A stretch of DNA of 64,000 nt, from positions 1,550,001 through 1,614,000 of the forward strand of contig NZ_CP150664.1 of NCBI RefSeq assembly GCF_038024035.1. Reading direction: 5' to 3'. Origin of the DNA: Polaribacter pacificus (GTDB taxonomy: Bacteria; Bacteroidota; Bacteroidia; Flavobacteriales; Flavobacteriaceae). Under the pieces are notes generated by a model that did not search any database, was not told the DNA's origin, and saw nothing but the letters and a program-made list of their open reading frames with translations. The translations under genes and the position numbers were made by a program. Positions 29,039-36,865 of the stretch are shown one piece after another (position 1 is the first letter of the stretch; each line of letters starts with the position of its first letter).

Positions 29039-30772
29039 TTAACTTAATCTGATATCTGAAACAGATGCTCCTGTCGGAATCATCGGAAATACATTGTTTT
29101 CTTTTGCCACACATACTTCTAAGAAATACGATTCTTTTGAACTGATCATTTCTTGTATGGCAGCCGTTAAATGTTCTCTTTTTGTAACTCTTTGGGCATT
29201 GATATGATAGCCTTTTGCAATGGCCACAAAATCTGGATTTGTCATTTCTGTTGATGCATACCTTTTATCGAAAAATAACTGTTGCCACTGTCTCACCATT
29301 CCCAAAAACTCATTGTTTAAAACCACAATTTTAACAGCAGCTTTGGTTTGAAAAATGGTTCCCAATTCTTGAATGGTCATTTGATAGCCCCCATCGCCAA
29401 TAATGGCAATAACTTCTCTAGTTGGCGCTCCCATTTTAGCGCCAATTGCGGCTGGCAATGCAAAACCCATGGTTCCTAATCCACCCGAGGTAATACTGCT
29501 TTTTGTTTGTTGAAACTCTGCATATCTACAGGCAACCATTTGATGTTGACCAACATCAGAAACAATCACTGCTTTTCCATTGGTTACCTGGTTAATTTCT
29601 TTGAGCACTTCACCCATAGAAATTCCAGCTTTGCTTGGATACAATTCTTCTTTGATCACGTTCTCAAATTCAATAGCATCATAGTCTCTAAATTCTTGTA
29701 GCCAAGATTCATGAGTTTTCTTTTCAAGCAAAGGCAACATTTTAGCCAAGGTTTCTTTTGCGTTTCCTAAAACTGCAACATCCGTTTTTACATTTTTATC
29801 AATCTCTGATGGATCAATATCAAAATGAATCACCTTTGCTTGTTTTGCATAACTTGCTAAATTGCCGGTTACACGATCGTCAAATCGCATCCCGATTGCA
29901 ATTAGCACATCACATTCATTGGTAAGTTTATTGGGCCCGTAATTTCCGTGCATGCCAACCATGCCAACATTTAGTGGATGTTTAGACGCTAAGGCTGATA
30001 AGCCCAAAATTGTCCATGCAGCTGGAATCCCTGCCTTTTCAATGAGTGCTTTAAATTCGGCTTCTGCTTCTGCTAACAGAACTCCTTGACCAAAAACAAT
30101 CAATGGTTTTTTTGCCTTATTTATCAATGCAGCAGCAGCCAACAACATACTTTTATCTACATCTGGTACCGCCTTATAACTACGGATAGCTGTGCATTTT
30201 TTATATTCAAAATCAAAGCTATCAAACTGTGCGTTTTTGGTGATATCAATTAATACAGGTCCTGGTCTCCCAGAACGAGCGATATAAAATGCTTTTGCCA
30301 ACACTTCTGGGATTTCTGCTGCTTCTGTAATTTGATAATTCCATTTGGTCACTGGAGTAGAGATGCCAACGATATCAGTTTCTTGAAATGCATCAGAACC
30401 TAATAAATGCTTCCCTACTTGCCCGGTAATACAGACCATGGGAGTTGAATCTATTTGTGCATCAGCAATTCCAGTGACCAAGTTTGTTGCTCCTGGTCCA
30501 GAAGTTGCCATCGCGACACCAACTTTACCTGTTACTCTAGCAAAACCTTGTGCTGCATGGGTTGCGCCTTGTTCATGTCGTACCAATACGTGCTGTAATT
30601 TGTCTTGGTATTTATACAATTCATCATAAATTGGCATAATTGCTCCACCGGGATAGCCATAGATTAAATTAACTCCTTCTGCTAGCAAACAGCGTACAAC
30701 TGCTTCGGCTCCAGAAATGTGTTCTGTCTTTTGTTGCCTTTTTAAGGCTTTGGTTTGTGTCTGTACTTTCAT
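29039..30772 (-). CDS. ilvB: Acetolactate synthase large (catalytic) subunit
   Basis: This is a 577-residue thiamin-diphosphate enzyme that makes acetolactate or acetohydroxybutyrate. The N-terminal domain has the catalytic Glu region GYPGGAIMPIYDEL followed by RHEQGATHAAQG. The central FAD-binding-type domain follows, and the ThDP/Mg motif GDGGYQMTIQELGT is in the last third with NNEFLGMVRQWQ. It lies 10 bases after ilvD and is followed by its regulatory subunit. Confidence 0.97.
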   Translation of the reverse strand: MKVQTQTKALKRQQKTEHISGAEAVVRCLLAEGVNLIYGYPGGAIMPIYDELYKYQDKLQHVLVRHEQGATHAAQGFARVTGKVGVAMATSGPGATNLVTGIADAQIDSTPMVCITGQVGKHLLGSDAFQETDIVGISTPVTKWNYQITEAAEIPEVLAKAFYIARSGRPGPVLIDITKNAQFDSFDFEYKKCTAIRSYKAVPDVDKSMLLAAAALINKAKKPLIVFGQGVLLAEAEAEFKALIEKAGIPAAWTILGLSALASKHPLNVGMVGMHGNYGPNKLTNECDVLIAIGMRFDDRVTGNLASYAKQAKVIHFDIDPSEIDKNVKTDVAVLGNAKETLAKMLPLLEKKTHESWLQEFRDYDAIEFENVIKEELYPSKAGISMGEVLKEINQVTNGKAVIVSDVGQHQMVACRYAEFQQTKSSITSGGLGTMGFALPAAIGAKMGAPTREVIAIIGDGGYQMTIQELGTIFQTKAAVKIVVLNNEFLGMVRQWQQLFFDKRYASTEMTNPDFVAIAKGYHINAQRVTKREHLTAAIQEMISSKESYFLEVCVAKENNVFPMIPTGASVSDIRLS

Positions 30773-30781
30773 AAGCTTTTT

Positions 30782-32464
30782 TTAAAACGCATCTGTCACA
30801 CAACCTTGTGATGCTGATGCTACTGTTTTTGCGTATTTGTATAAAACTCCTTTTCTATGTTTTAATGCTGGTCTTTTCCAGTCTGCTTTTCTTTTAGTTA
30901 ATTCTGCTTCAGAAAGCAGCACATTAATGCTTCTTTCAGCTGCACTAATGGTAATGACATCACCTGTTTTTAACAGTCCAATTGTACCACCAGATTGTGC
31001 CTCTGGAGTGATATGACCAACGACAAATCCGTGAGTTCCACCAGAAAAACGTCCATCGGTAATTAAAGCAACTGATTTCCCAAGACCTGCTCCCATAATT
31101 AAAGAGGTTGGTTTTAGCATTTCTGGCATTCCTGGTCCTCCCTTTGGCCCAACATATCGGATAACAACCACATCTCCTTTTTTAACTTCTCCGTTAGAGA
31201 TTCCAATATTTGCTGCATTTTCTCCATCATAGACCACTGCTTTTCCTTTAAAATGCAAACCTTCATTTCCGCTAATTTTTGCAACGGCTCCTTCGACTGC
31301 AAGATTTCCGTATAAAATCTGAAGATTCCCCGAAGATTTTAAGGGGCTGTCTTTGGAGTGAATTACATCTTGTTCTGCATCAAATGAAAGGGGTTCAACA
31401 TTGGCTAGATTTTCTGCCAAAGTTTTTCCTGTAACGGTTAAACACTCGCCGTGTAAATATCCATTGTCTAATAAATATTTCATGACTGCTGGTGTACCAC
31501 CAACGCCATGAACATCTTCCATTAAGTATTTTCCACTCGGTTTTAAATCGGCAATCAACGGTGTTCGATCACTTACTCGTTGAAAATCTTCTAAAGAAAA
31601 ATCGATATCTGCAGCATGGGCTATCGCCAAAAAATGTAAAACTGCATTGGTAGATCCGCCCAAAGCATTTACAATGGCTATGGCATTTTCTATTGATTTT
31701 TTAGAGATAATATCCAAGGGCTTTAAATCTAATTTTAACAAGTTTTTGATCGCCAGTGCAGTTCGTTCACTTTCTGATAACTTGTTTGGATTTTCTGCAG
31801 GAATTGAAGAATTATAGGGCAATGCAAATCCCATGGCCTCTATTGCAGAAGCCATCGTATTTGCTGTGTACATTCCACCGCAAGCACCGGCACCAGGGAT
31901 AGCTCTTTTAACGATTTCTTTGTACTCTTTTTCATCAATTTCCCCAGCTACTTTTTGCCCCAGTGCCTCAAAAGCAGATACTATGTTTAACTTTTTTCCC
32001 TTGTATTTTCCAGAAGCTACTGTACCTCCGTACATCATAATTGAAGGTCGATTTAAACGCAACATTGCAATGACAGCACCAGGCATATTTTTATCACAAC
32101 CAACTACAGAAATCAAGGCGTCATAACTTTGTGCATTCATCACTGTTTCTATAGAATCTGCAATTAAATCTCTAGAAACCAAAGAATAATTCATGCCAGA
32201 AGTACCCATAGAAATTCCATCAGAAACCCCAATGGTATTAAACCCTAATCCAACGACCCCATTGATATTACATTCTGTTTTTACTTCTGCTGCCAAATTA
32301 TTTAAATGCATATTACAAGGGTTACCATCATAGCCTGTGCTAGCGATTCCAACTTGCGCTTTATGCATGTCTTCATCGGTAAAACCAACAGCATACAACA
32401 TGGCTTGTGAGGCTGGCTGTGATTGATCTTCTGTTAATCTACTACTGTGTTTATTTAGTTTCAT
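30782..32464 (-). CDS. ilvD: Dihydroxy-acid dehydratase
   Basis: This is a 560-residue Fe-S dehydratase common to valine, leucine and isoleucine synthesis. The cluster cysteines are visible in [19 protein letters not shown] and [12 protein letters not shown]. It is the first structural gene of the ilv operon, about 170 bases after the second leader terminator, so expression should depend on read-through of both attenuators. Fe-S supply probably comes from the suf genes at 45-52 kb. Confidence 0.97.
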   Translation of the reverse strand: MKLNKHSSRLTEDQSQPASQAMLYAVGFTDEDMHKAQVGIASTGYDGNPCNMHLNNLAAEVKTECNINGVVGLGFNTIGVSDGISMGTSGMNYSLVSRDLIADSIETVMNAQSYDALISVVGCDKNMPGAVIAMLRLNRPSIMMYGGTVASGKYKGKKLNIVSAFEALGQKVAGEIDEKEYKEIVKRAIPGAGACGGMYTANTMASAIEAMGFALPYNSSIPAENPNKLSESERTALAIKNLLKLDLKPLDIISKKSIENAIAIVNALGGSTNAVLHFLAIAHAADIDFSLEDFQRVSDRTPLIADLKPSGKYLMEDVHGVGGTPAVMKYLLDNGYLHGECLTVTGKTLAENLANVEPLSFDAEQDVIHSKDSPLKSSGNLQILYGNLAVEGAVAKISGNEGLHFKGKAVVYDGENAANIGISNGEVKKGDVVVIRYVGPKGGPGMPEMLKPTSLIMGAGLGKSVALITDGRFSGGTHGFVVGHITPEAQSGGTIGLLKTGDVITISAAERSINVLLSEAELTKRKADWKRPALKHRKGVLYKYAKTVASASQGCVTDAF

Positions 32465-32632
32465 TTGTATTAATTCTGTTTTTTAAAGAGTTCAATATTA
32501 GATATTTGTACTTTCTCGGTATTCTTTATTTTTTTATTTTGCTGATGTCTATTTTAATGAAAAAACACATAAATAACTGATTTAGTGGGTTTTGTGTTTT
32601 TTATTTTATGATTTTCAACGGATTGACTTTAT

Positions 32633-32666
32633 AAAAAAAACCTGTATCAAATTGATACAGGTTTTT
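32633..32666 (-). terminator. Attenuator terminator 2 of the ilv leader
   Basis: On the minus strand AAAAACCTGTATC pairs with GATACAGGTTTTT around a short loop, followed by a run of eight T. Its 5' arm (CTGTATCAA) is fully complementary to TTGATACAG at 32697-32689, which overlaps the stop codon of leader peptide 2. The two pairings are mutually exclusive. Confidence 0.9.
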
Positions 32667-32688
32667 GCTTTATATGGGCAATAAGAAT

Positions 32689-32697
32689 CTGTATCAA
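32689..32697 (-). promoter_or_regulatory. Antiterminator segment 2
   Basis: TTGATACAG on the minus strand overlaps the TGA of leader peptide 2 and can form nine perfect base pairs with the 5' arm of terminator 2. A ribosome resting at the stop codon would cover it; one stalled at the Ile codons would leave it free. Confidence 0.8.
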
Positions 32698-32774
32698 CTC
32701 GGTGGTGAGCTAATAATGATACTAATTGCGATAATGATGTTCTGAATAAAACTCATCTGTTTCGTTTGTTTCAT
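32694..32774 (-). CDS. ilv leader peptide 2, isoleucine-rich (26 aa)
   Basis: The frame begins with MKQTKQMSFIQ and continues NIIIAISIIISSPPS. Eight of 26 residues are Ile (10, 13-15, 17, 19-21), with no Leu or Val. The ATG directly follows the T-run of terminator 1, so the peptide can be made only after read-through there. Met7 is an alternative start. Position, composition and the paired antiterminator make a regulatory leader peptide much more likely than a chance frame. Confidence 0.85.
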   Translation of the reverse strand: MKQTKQMSFIQNIIIAISIIISSPPS

Positions 32775-32805
32775 AAAAAAAGCCTTCCGAAAACGGAAGG
32801 CTTTT
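32775..32805 (-). terminator. Attenuator terminator 1 of the ilv leader
   Basis: On the minus strand AAAAGCCTTCCG pairs with CGGAAGGCTTTT (12 bp) around a four-base loop TTTT and runs into seven T. Its 5' side (CTTCCGT) is complementary to ACGGAAG just after leader peptide 1, giving mutually exclusive folds. Confidence 0.92.
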
Positions 32806-32831
32806 AAACTATTTTAAATTATAGATATACA

Positions 32832-32838
32832 CTTCCGT
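32832..32838 (-). promoter_or_regulatory. Antiterminator segment 1
   Basis: ACGGAAG on the minus strand begins one base after the stop codon of leader peptide 1 and can pair over seven bases with CTTCCGT of terminator 1. It duplicates the 3' arm of that terminator, as expected of a competing strand. Confidence 0.8.
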
Positions 32839-32839
32839 A

Positions 32840-32899
32840 TCATTGCTTTTGAATAGCAATAATAATAGTAGAAATGATATGGATACCTTGTCTGTTCAT
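32840..32899 (-). CDS. ilv leader peptide 1, isoleucine-rich (19 aa)
   Basis: The peptide reads MNRQGIHIISTIIIAIQKQ. Seven of 19 residues are Ile (6, 8, 9, 12-14, 16), with no Leu or Val. The ATG lies 10 bases after the predicted -7 box, so the untranslated lead is only a few bases. The stop codon is one base from antiterminator segment 1. This is the layout of a classical amino-acid attenuator. Confidence 0.85.
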   Translation of the reverse strand: MNRQGIHIISTIIIAIQKQ

Positions 32900-32909
32900 A
32901 TGTGAGTGA

Positions 32910-32939
32910 CAAATATCTATCTTTCTTTGAAATAAACAA
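32910..32939 (-). promoter_or_regulatory. ilv operon promoter, TTG-N19-GATATTTG
   Basis: On the minus strand TTG (32939-32937) is followed after 19 bases by GATATTTG (32917-32910), one mismatch from TAnnTTTG. The spacing is the same as at the arg promoter. The start of transcription is expected near 32904. Confidence 0.7.
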
Positions 32940-33032
32940 TAAAAAGCACTAAAAAAATTTAACCCCATTTTATGATAGTTTATTATGTTATAAAATTCTT
33001 ATAAATTATATTTACTGCTGATTTTTTTGTTT

Positions 33033-33659
33033 ATGATTACAACCAACAACCTTTCTTTTTCCTACTCAGAAAATGTGGCATTCCGTTTTCCGGACATCAC
33101 GCTAAAAGAACAAGAACACTTGTTAATTTTAGGAGCCTCTGGAATTGGGAAAACGACACTATTACACCTTTTAGGAGGTATTTTAACTCCACAGGGTGGA
33201 GAAATCATCGTAAATGAAAATAATATTACGCATTTTAAACCCAAAAAACTCGATGATTTTAGAGGTAAAAACATTGGGTTTATTTTTCAAAAGACAACTG
33301 CCATCGCTTCTTTATCAGTTTCAGACAACCTAACTACCCGCTTGTATTTTAGCGGGCTTCCTAGTTCAAAAGAAACCATTGACAGCTTGTTAGAGCAACT
33401 TGACTTGACTGCTGTAAAAAATCATAAACCACACCAATTAAGTCAAGGGCAATTACAACGTTTGGGCATAGCGCTCGGCGTTATTCATCAACCCAACATC
33501 ATTCTTGCTGATGAACCTACTTCTAGTTTAGATGATGAGAACTGTAAATTGGTAATTAAATTATTAAAAAAACAAGCAGCAAAATCAAAAGCGAATTTGA
33601 TCATTATTACCCATGACCAGCGCATAAAAGATGAGTTTACTAACACCCTTGTATTATGA
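33033..33659 (+). CDS. ABC transporter ATP-binding protein (LolD/MacB type)
   Basis: This is a 208-residue ATPase. Walker A is GASGIGKTT, the Q-loop lies in FIFQK, the signature is LSQGQLQR, and Walker B is IILADEPTSSLDDEN. The type belongs with FtsX-like permeases, and the permease gene follows with a 4-base ATGA overlap. Such complexes often work mechanically on envelope proteins rather than moving small solutes. With the His-rich permease and two secreted Cys proteins next door, a role in metal handling is possible but inferred. The ATG at 33033 is preferred to a TTG two codons upstream. Confidence 0.93.
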   Translation: MITTNNLSFSYSENVAFRFPDITLKEQEHLLILGASGIGKTTLLHLLGGILTPQGGEIIVNENNITHFKPKKLDDFRGKNIGFIFQKTTAIASLSVSDNLTTRLYFSGLPSSKETIDSLLEQLDLTAVKNHKPHQLSQGQLQRLGIALGVIHQPNIILADEPTSSLDDENCKLVIKLLKKQAAKSKANLIIITHDQRIKDEFTNTLVL

Positions 33660-34855
33660 ATTTATTAAAGCTTAGCATTCAAAATATCAAGACAAAAGCC
33701 TTACAGACTTTTTTGACGGTTTTAATTTTATCGTTAAGCATCGGTCTGTTATTAGGAGTTAAACAACTCAATAGGGTGTTTGAAAATCAATTAAAACAAA
33801 GCTTAAATGGTGTAGACATGGTTGTCGGAGCCAAAGGAAGTCCATTGCAATTGGTTCTATCGGCTGTTTTGCATATTGACAACCCGACAGGAAATATTTC
33901 TTATGCTGAAGCCAAAAAAATTGGAAGCAATCGCGCTATTGATGTAGCGGTTCCTGTATCGATTGGCGACAACTACCAAGGCTATAAAATAGTTGGTACT
34001 ACAACGCAATTTATTGATCTCCAAAAGGCAAAACTAAGCGAAGGGGTACTTTTTAAGGTTCCTTTTGAAGTAGTGATTGGGAGTGCTGTTGCCACTAATT
34101 TAAACCTAAAGATTGGCGACACTTTTTCTAGCGCCCACGGCTTGATAGAAAATGCAATTGAAGAACACAGCGAGCACCCTTTAAAAGTTGTCGGAATTTT
34201 AGCACCTACACAAAATGTGGTTGACAGACTTATCGTTACAGATGTAGAAAGTATTTGGCATATGCATGAGCACGGTGCAGCTGCTGAAGAAAATCACGAT
34301 CATGCAGATGGAGAAATCACTGCTTTGTTAGTACAATTTAAAAACAAAAGAGCGCTGCTTCAATTGCCTCGTATGATTAATGAGACCACCAACTTTCAGG
34401 CGGCATTACCTAAATATGAATTGGATAAATTATTTCAGATGACAGCCATTGCTACCAAAGCCATTAGCTGGATAGCCATCGCAATTTTATTTGTTTCTGG
34501 AATTAGTATCTTTATTAGCTTATACAGAATGGTGGTGGATAAATCGAAAGAATTAGCCTTAATACGAACTTATGGAGCTAGTAGAAATAAATTAATTTTA
34601 TTGGTCTTTACAGAAGGTATTCTTATTGGAATATTTAGTTTTGGAGTCGGTATTCTTATTGCATCCCTTGGATTACAAGCCGTTTTTAATGCAATTGAAC
34701 AAACATACAAACAACAAATTTACCTTTTAAATTATTCACAAGACCTATTAGAGTTAGGGCTGTTTACTTTTGGGCTTATTGTTTCGGCAACTGCCATCGC
34801 CATCATCCCAATTTTTACTATGGACGTTTCTAAAATATTGAGCAATGAAAATTAA
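33656..34855 (+). CDS. FtsX-like ABC permease with His-rich periplasmic loop
   Basis: This is a 399-residue permease with the MacB/LolC layout: one N-terminal membrane helix (about 17-35), a large periplasmic domain (about 40-265), then three C-terminal helices, with the FtsX core around YRMVVDKSKELALIRTYGAS. The periplasmic domain holds a His cluster at residues 202-216 (HMHEHGAAAEENHDH), which looks like a metal-binding loop. It overlaps the ATPase gene by 4 bases and the next gene by 11. A similar gene set exists in Vibrio zinc-uptake (Zrg) loci as I recall; that comparison is unverified. Confidence 0.9.
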   Translation: MNLLKLSIQNIKTKALQTFLTVLILSLSIGLLLGVKQLNRVFENQLKQSLNGVDMVVGAKGSPLQLVLSAVLHIDNPTGNISYAEAKKIGSNRAIDVAVPVSIGDNYQGYKIVGTTTQFIDLQKAKLSEGVLFKVPFEVVIGSAVATNLNLKIGDTFSSAHGLIENAIEEHSEHPLKVVGILAPTQNVVDRLIVTDVESIWHMHEHGAAAEENHDHADGEITALLVQFKNKRALLQLPRMINETTNFQAALPKYELDKLFQMTAIATKAISWIAIAILFVSGISIFISLYRMVVDKSKELALIRTYGASRNKLILLVFTEGILIGIFSFGVGILIASLGLQAVFNAIEQTYKQQIYLLNYSQDLLELGLFTFGLIVSATAIAIIPIFTMDVSKILSNEN

Positions 34856-35294
34856 AACTATACTAGCCTTTCTTTTGATCAGTTTTGTGATCAACAACTC
34901 ATATGGGCAAATTAAAACAAGTTGGAAAGACATTATTGATATCTACGCCAAAGAGGTAATCTTCTCTGAAAAAAACCCTGCAAAAGCAATTAAAGGACAG
35001 GGGAAATCATTAAAAGATATTGAAGGAAAAAAAATTAGTATCACTGGGTATTTCTTAGACTTAGATCCTGATGGCGAATGGTTTATGATTTCTAAAAATC
35101 CTTTTGCAACCTGTTTCTTTTGCGGTGGAGCAGGCCCTGAAACTGTACTTGAACTTATGAAGTTTAAAAATGACAAACAAAAATTTAAAACCGATGACAT
35201 TGTTACTGCAACTGGAACTATAAAACTAATTACTGAAAACGAAGTAGACGTTAGTTTTATTTTACTCAACCCAACCGTAAAGCATTTAAATTAA
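34845..35294 (+). CDS. Secreted CFFCG-motif protein, paralogue 1
   Basis: This is a 149-residue exported protein with a signal peptide ending NSYG before Q. The mature part has a conserved GYFLDLDPDGEWFMISKNPF segment and then CFFCGGAGPET, a CxxC motif suited to metal or heme binding or redox chemistry. The fold could be OB-like, as suggested for DUF3299-type proteins (tentative). It overlaps the permease gene by 11 bases, so it very likely works with that transporter. A close paralogue follows in tandem. Confidence 0.75.
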   Translation: MKIKTILAFLLISFVINNSYGQIKTSWKDIIDIYAKEVIFSEKNPAKAIKGQGKSLKDIEGKKISITGYFLDLDPDGEWFMISKNPFATCFFCGGAGPETVLELMKFKNDKQKFKTDDIVTATGTIKLITENEVDVSFILLNPTVKHLN

Positions 35295-35350
35295 ATTTAC
35301 AGCAAAGATCAATTCTATATTTCCAAAATAATATTAAACAAGATTCCACA

Positions 35351-35803
35351 ATGAAAATTAAATCACTACTATGTATTTTTCTATTTGTTTTACTTTCAAA
35401 TAGTTCTTTTGGTCAAAAAAAAATAACATGGACAAATGTTTTAGATATCTATGCCAAAGAGTTTCGCTTAGCTGAAGAAAACCCGCAATCTGCCCTTAAA
35501 GAAGACGGGATGTCTCTAGAAGACATTGAAAATACTAAAGTAAAAATTGTTGGTTATTTTTTGGATTTAGATCCTGATGGCAAATGGTTTATGATTTCTA
35601 AAAATCCTTTTGCTTCGTGTTTCTTTTGTGGGAAATCTGGTCCAGAAACGATCTTGGAATTATTCGGATATAAAAACACCAATAAAAAATTTAAATCTGA
35701 TGATATTGTAGAGGTTACTGGTTTTTTTAACCCCGTTTATGACCTTGAAGGTAAAGTGAGTTTTGGCTTAGACAAGGCAACTTTAAAACTTGTAAAAAAA
35801 TAA
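35351..35803 (+). CDS. Secreted CFFCG-motif protein, paralogue 2
   Basis: This is a 150-residue exported protein, clearly a duplicate of the previous gene: it has the same signal-peptide style (ending SSFG before Q), the shared GYFLDLDPDG, MISKNPFA and CFFCG segments, and GPET after the motif. The C-terminal thirds differ most. The 56-base gap suggests the same transcript, ended by the terminator directly after it. The function is unknown; two copies may mean two cargoes or a heterodimer (inference). Confidence 0.75.
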   Translation: MKIKSLLCIFLFVLLSNSSFGQKKITWTNVLDIYAKEFRLAEENPQSALKEDGMSLEDIENTKVKIVGYFLDLDPDGKWFMISKNPFASCFFCGKSGPETILELFGYKNTNKKFKSDDIVEVTGFFNPVYDLEGKVSFGLDKATLKLVKK

Positions 35804-35829
35804 AAAAGAGCGCTTTTAAGCGCTCTTTT
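35804..35829. terminator. Bidirectional terminator between the CFFCG operon and ssb
   Basis: GAGCGCTT and AAGCGCTC form a perfect 8-bp stem around TT, extended by AAAA/TTTT. It lies between convergent genes. Confidence 0.92.
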
Positions 35830-35850
35830 CATTTCCAAAGTAATCTTAGA

Positions 35851-36189
35851 TTATTTGGATCCCCCAAGCATAACCAACTCATTACACACTATCTCAGTGA
35901 TGTATTTTTTAACTCCTTCTTTGTCGTCATAAGAACGAGAAGTTAGTTTGCCTTCAATGGCAACCTCATTGCCTTTTTCCAGATACTTTTCTATAATGTC
36001 TGCAGTTTTACTCCAGGCAATTACATTGTGCCATTGCGTGTCAGTTACTTTTTCGCCTTGGGCGTTTTTGTAAGTTTCATTTGTAGCAATCGATAATTTT
36101 GCTAATTTTTTTCCAGAATCAAGTGTAATGATTTCTGGGTTGTTTCCTAGATGTCCAATTAATTGAACTTTGTTTCTTAACGTACTCAT
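35851..36189 (-). CDS. ssb: Single-stranded DNA-binding protein, short form
   Basis: This is a 112-residue OB-fold protein. NKVQLIGHLGNNPEI at the N-terminus, the DTQWHNVIAWSKTADI core and the EGKLTSRSYDDKEG region are classic SSB. The protein ends at VMLGGSK and lacks both the glycine-rich linker and the acidic tail (D-D-I-P-F type) that recruits repair and replication proteins. It is therefore probably a second, tail-less SSB beside a full-length copy elsewhere (inference). The start at 36189 (MSTLRNKVQL) is the usual one. Confidence 0.92.
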   Translation of the reverse strand: MSTLRNKVQLIGHLGNNPEIITLDSGKKLAKLSIATNETYKNAQGEKVTDTQWHNVIAWSKTADIIEKYLEKGNEVAIEGKLTSRSYDDKEGVKKYITEIVCNELVMLGGSK

Positions 36190-36379
36190 AAGATAAGTTT
36201 TTAGGCACTTCAATAATAATCCGTGCGGTTTATAAAAATTTGTATGGTTAAATAGATACTAAAGCAAGCCTAGCATAAACTTAACACTGCAAAGATGTGG
36301 CAACTTGATTATGAGATTCGGTTGAAACACGGTTACTTTCGTATGTAAACGTTTGTAGTCGTTTGTAAATGTTTTTTTA

Positions 36380-36387
36380 TATCTTTA
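36380..36387 (+). promoter_or_regulatory. -7 box TATCTTTA
   Basis: It is one base from the TAnnTTTG consensus, 11 bases before the ATG at 36399. Two CGTTTGTA copies lie 12 bases apart just upstream (36350-36369), and the first supplies a TTG 24 bases away. Confidence 0.5.
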
Positions 36388-36398
36388 AACAAAAAACT

Positions 36399-36749
36399 AT
36401 GGAAAATAAAGTATGTTTAGAGTGTGGTGAAGCCATAAAAGGTAGAGTAGATAAAAAGTTTTGCTCTGATTATTGTAGAAACAGCTTCAATAACAAAGTA
36501 AATACAGAGAGTAAAAACCTCATCAGAAATACCAACAACCGCCTTCGTAAGAATTACAAAATTTTAACTGAGCTCAATGCAACAGGAAAAACAAAAGTAA
36601 CCCGAAGCAAATTATTTGATCGTGGGTTTGACTTTCATTTTTTTACAAGTATCTATACCACAAAAACAGGAAACACGTATTACTATGTATACAATCAAGG
36701 CTATCTAGCCTTAGAAAACGATTACTATCTATTGATTAAAAAAGAATAA
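36399..36749 (+). CDS. Small zinc-ribbon protein, hypothetical
   Basis: This is a 116-residue protein with an N-terminal zinc ribbon: Cys6/Cys9 in CLECGEAI, then Cys21 and Cys25 in FCSDYCRNSFNNK. The DKKFCSDYCRNxxN form is one seen in small DUF2116-like proteins. The rest is basic and aromatic, ending in a Tyr-rich region (NTYYYVYNQGYLALENDYY), and may bind nucleic acid (inference). The start at 36399 places the ribbon at the N-terminus, and a -7 box lies just upstream. It stands alone, so context gives no role. Confidence 0.75.
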   Translation: MENKVCLECGEAIKGRVDKKFCSDYCRNSFNNKVNTESKNLIRNTNNRLRKNYKILTELNATGKTKVTRSKLFDRGFDFHFFTSIYTTKTGNTYYYVYNQGYLALENDYYLLIKKE

Positions 36750-36865
36750 CTAAACGAAATGCTTTAATAAATGATTGATAATTAAAGGATAACACCTTTA
36801 CTTTAGCTATTTATAAGCTCCCCTTTTTTTAATTTTTACTACATTTACTAAAAAGCAGTCCACTA

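Noticed and set aside
32465..32632. Third leader peptide between attenuator 2 and ilvD
   Set aside because: I found no third Ile-, Leu- or Val-rich frame and no further terminator in this AT-rich stretch.
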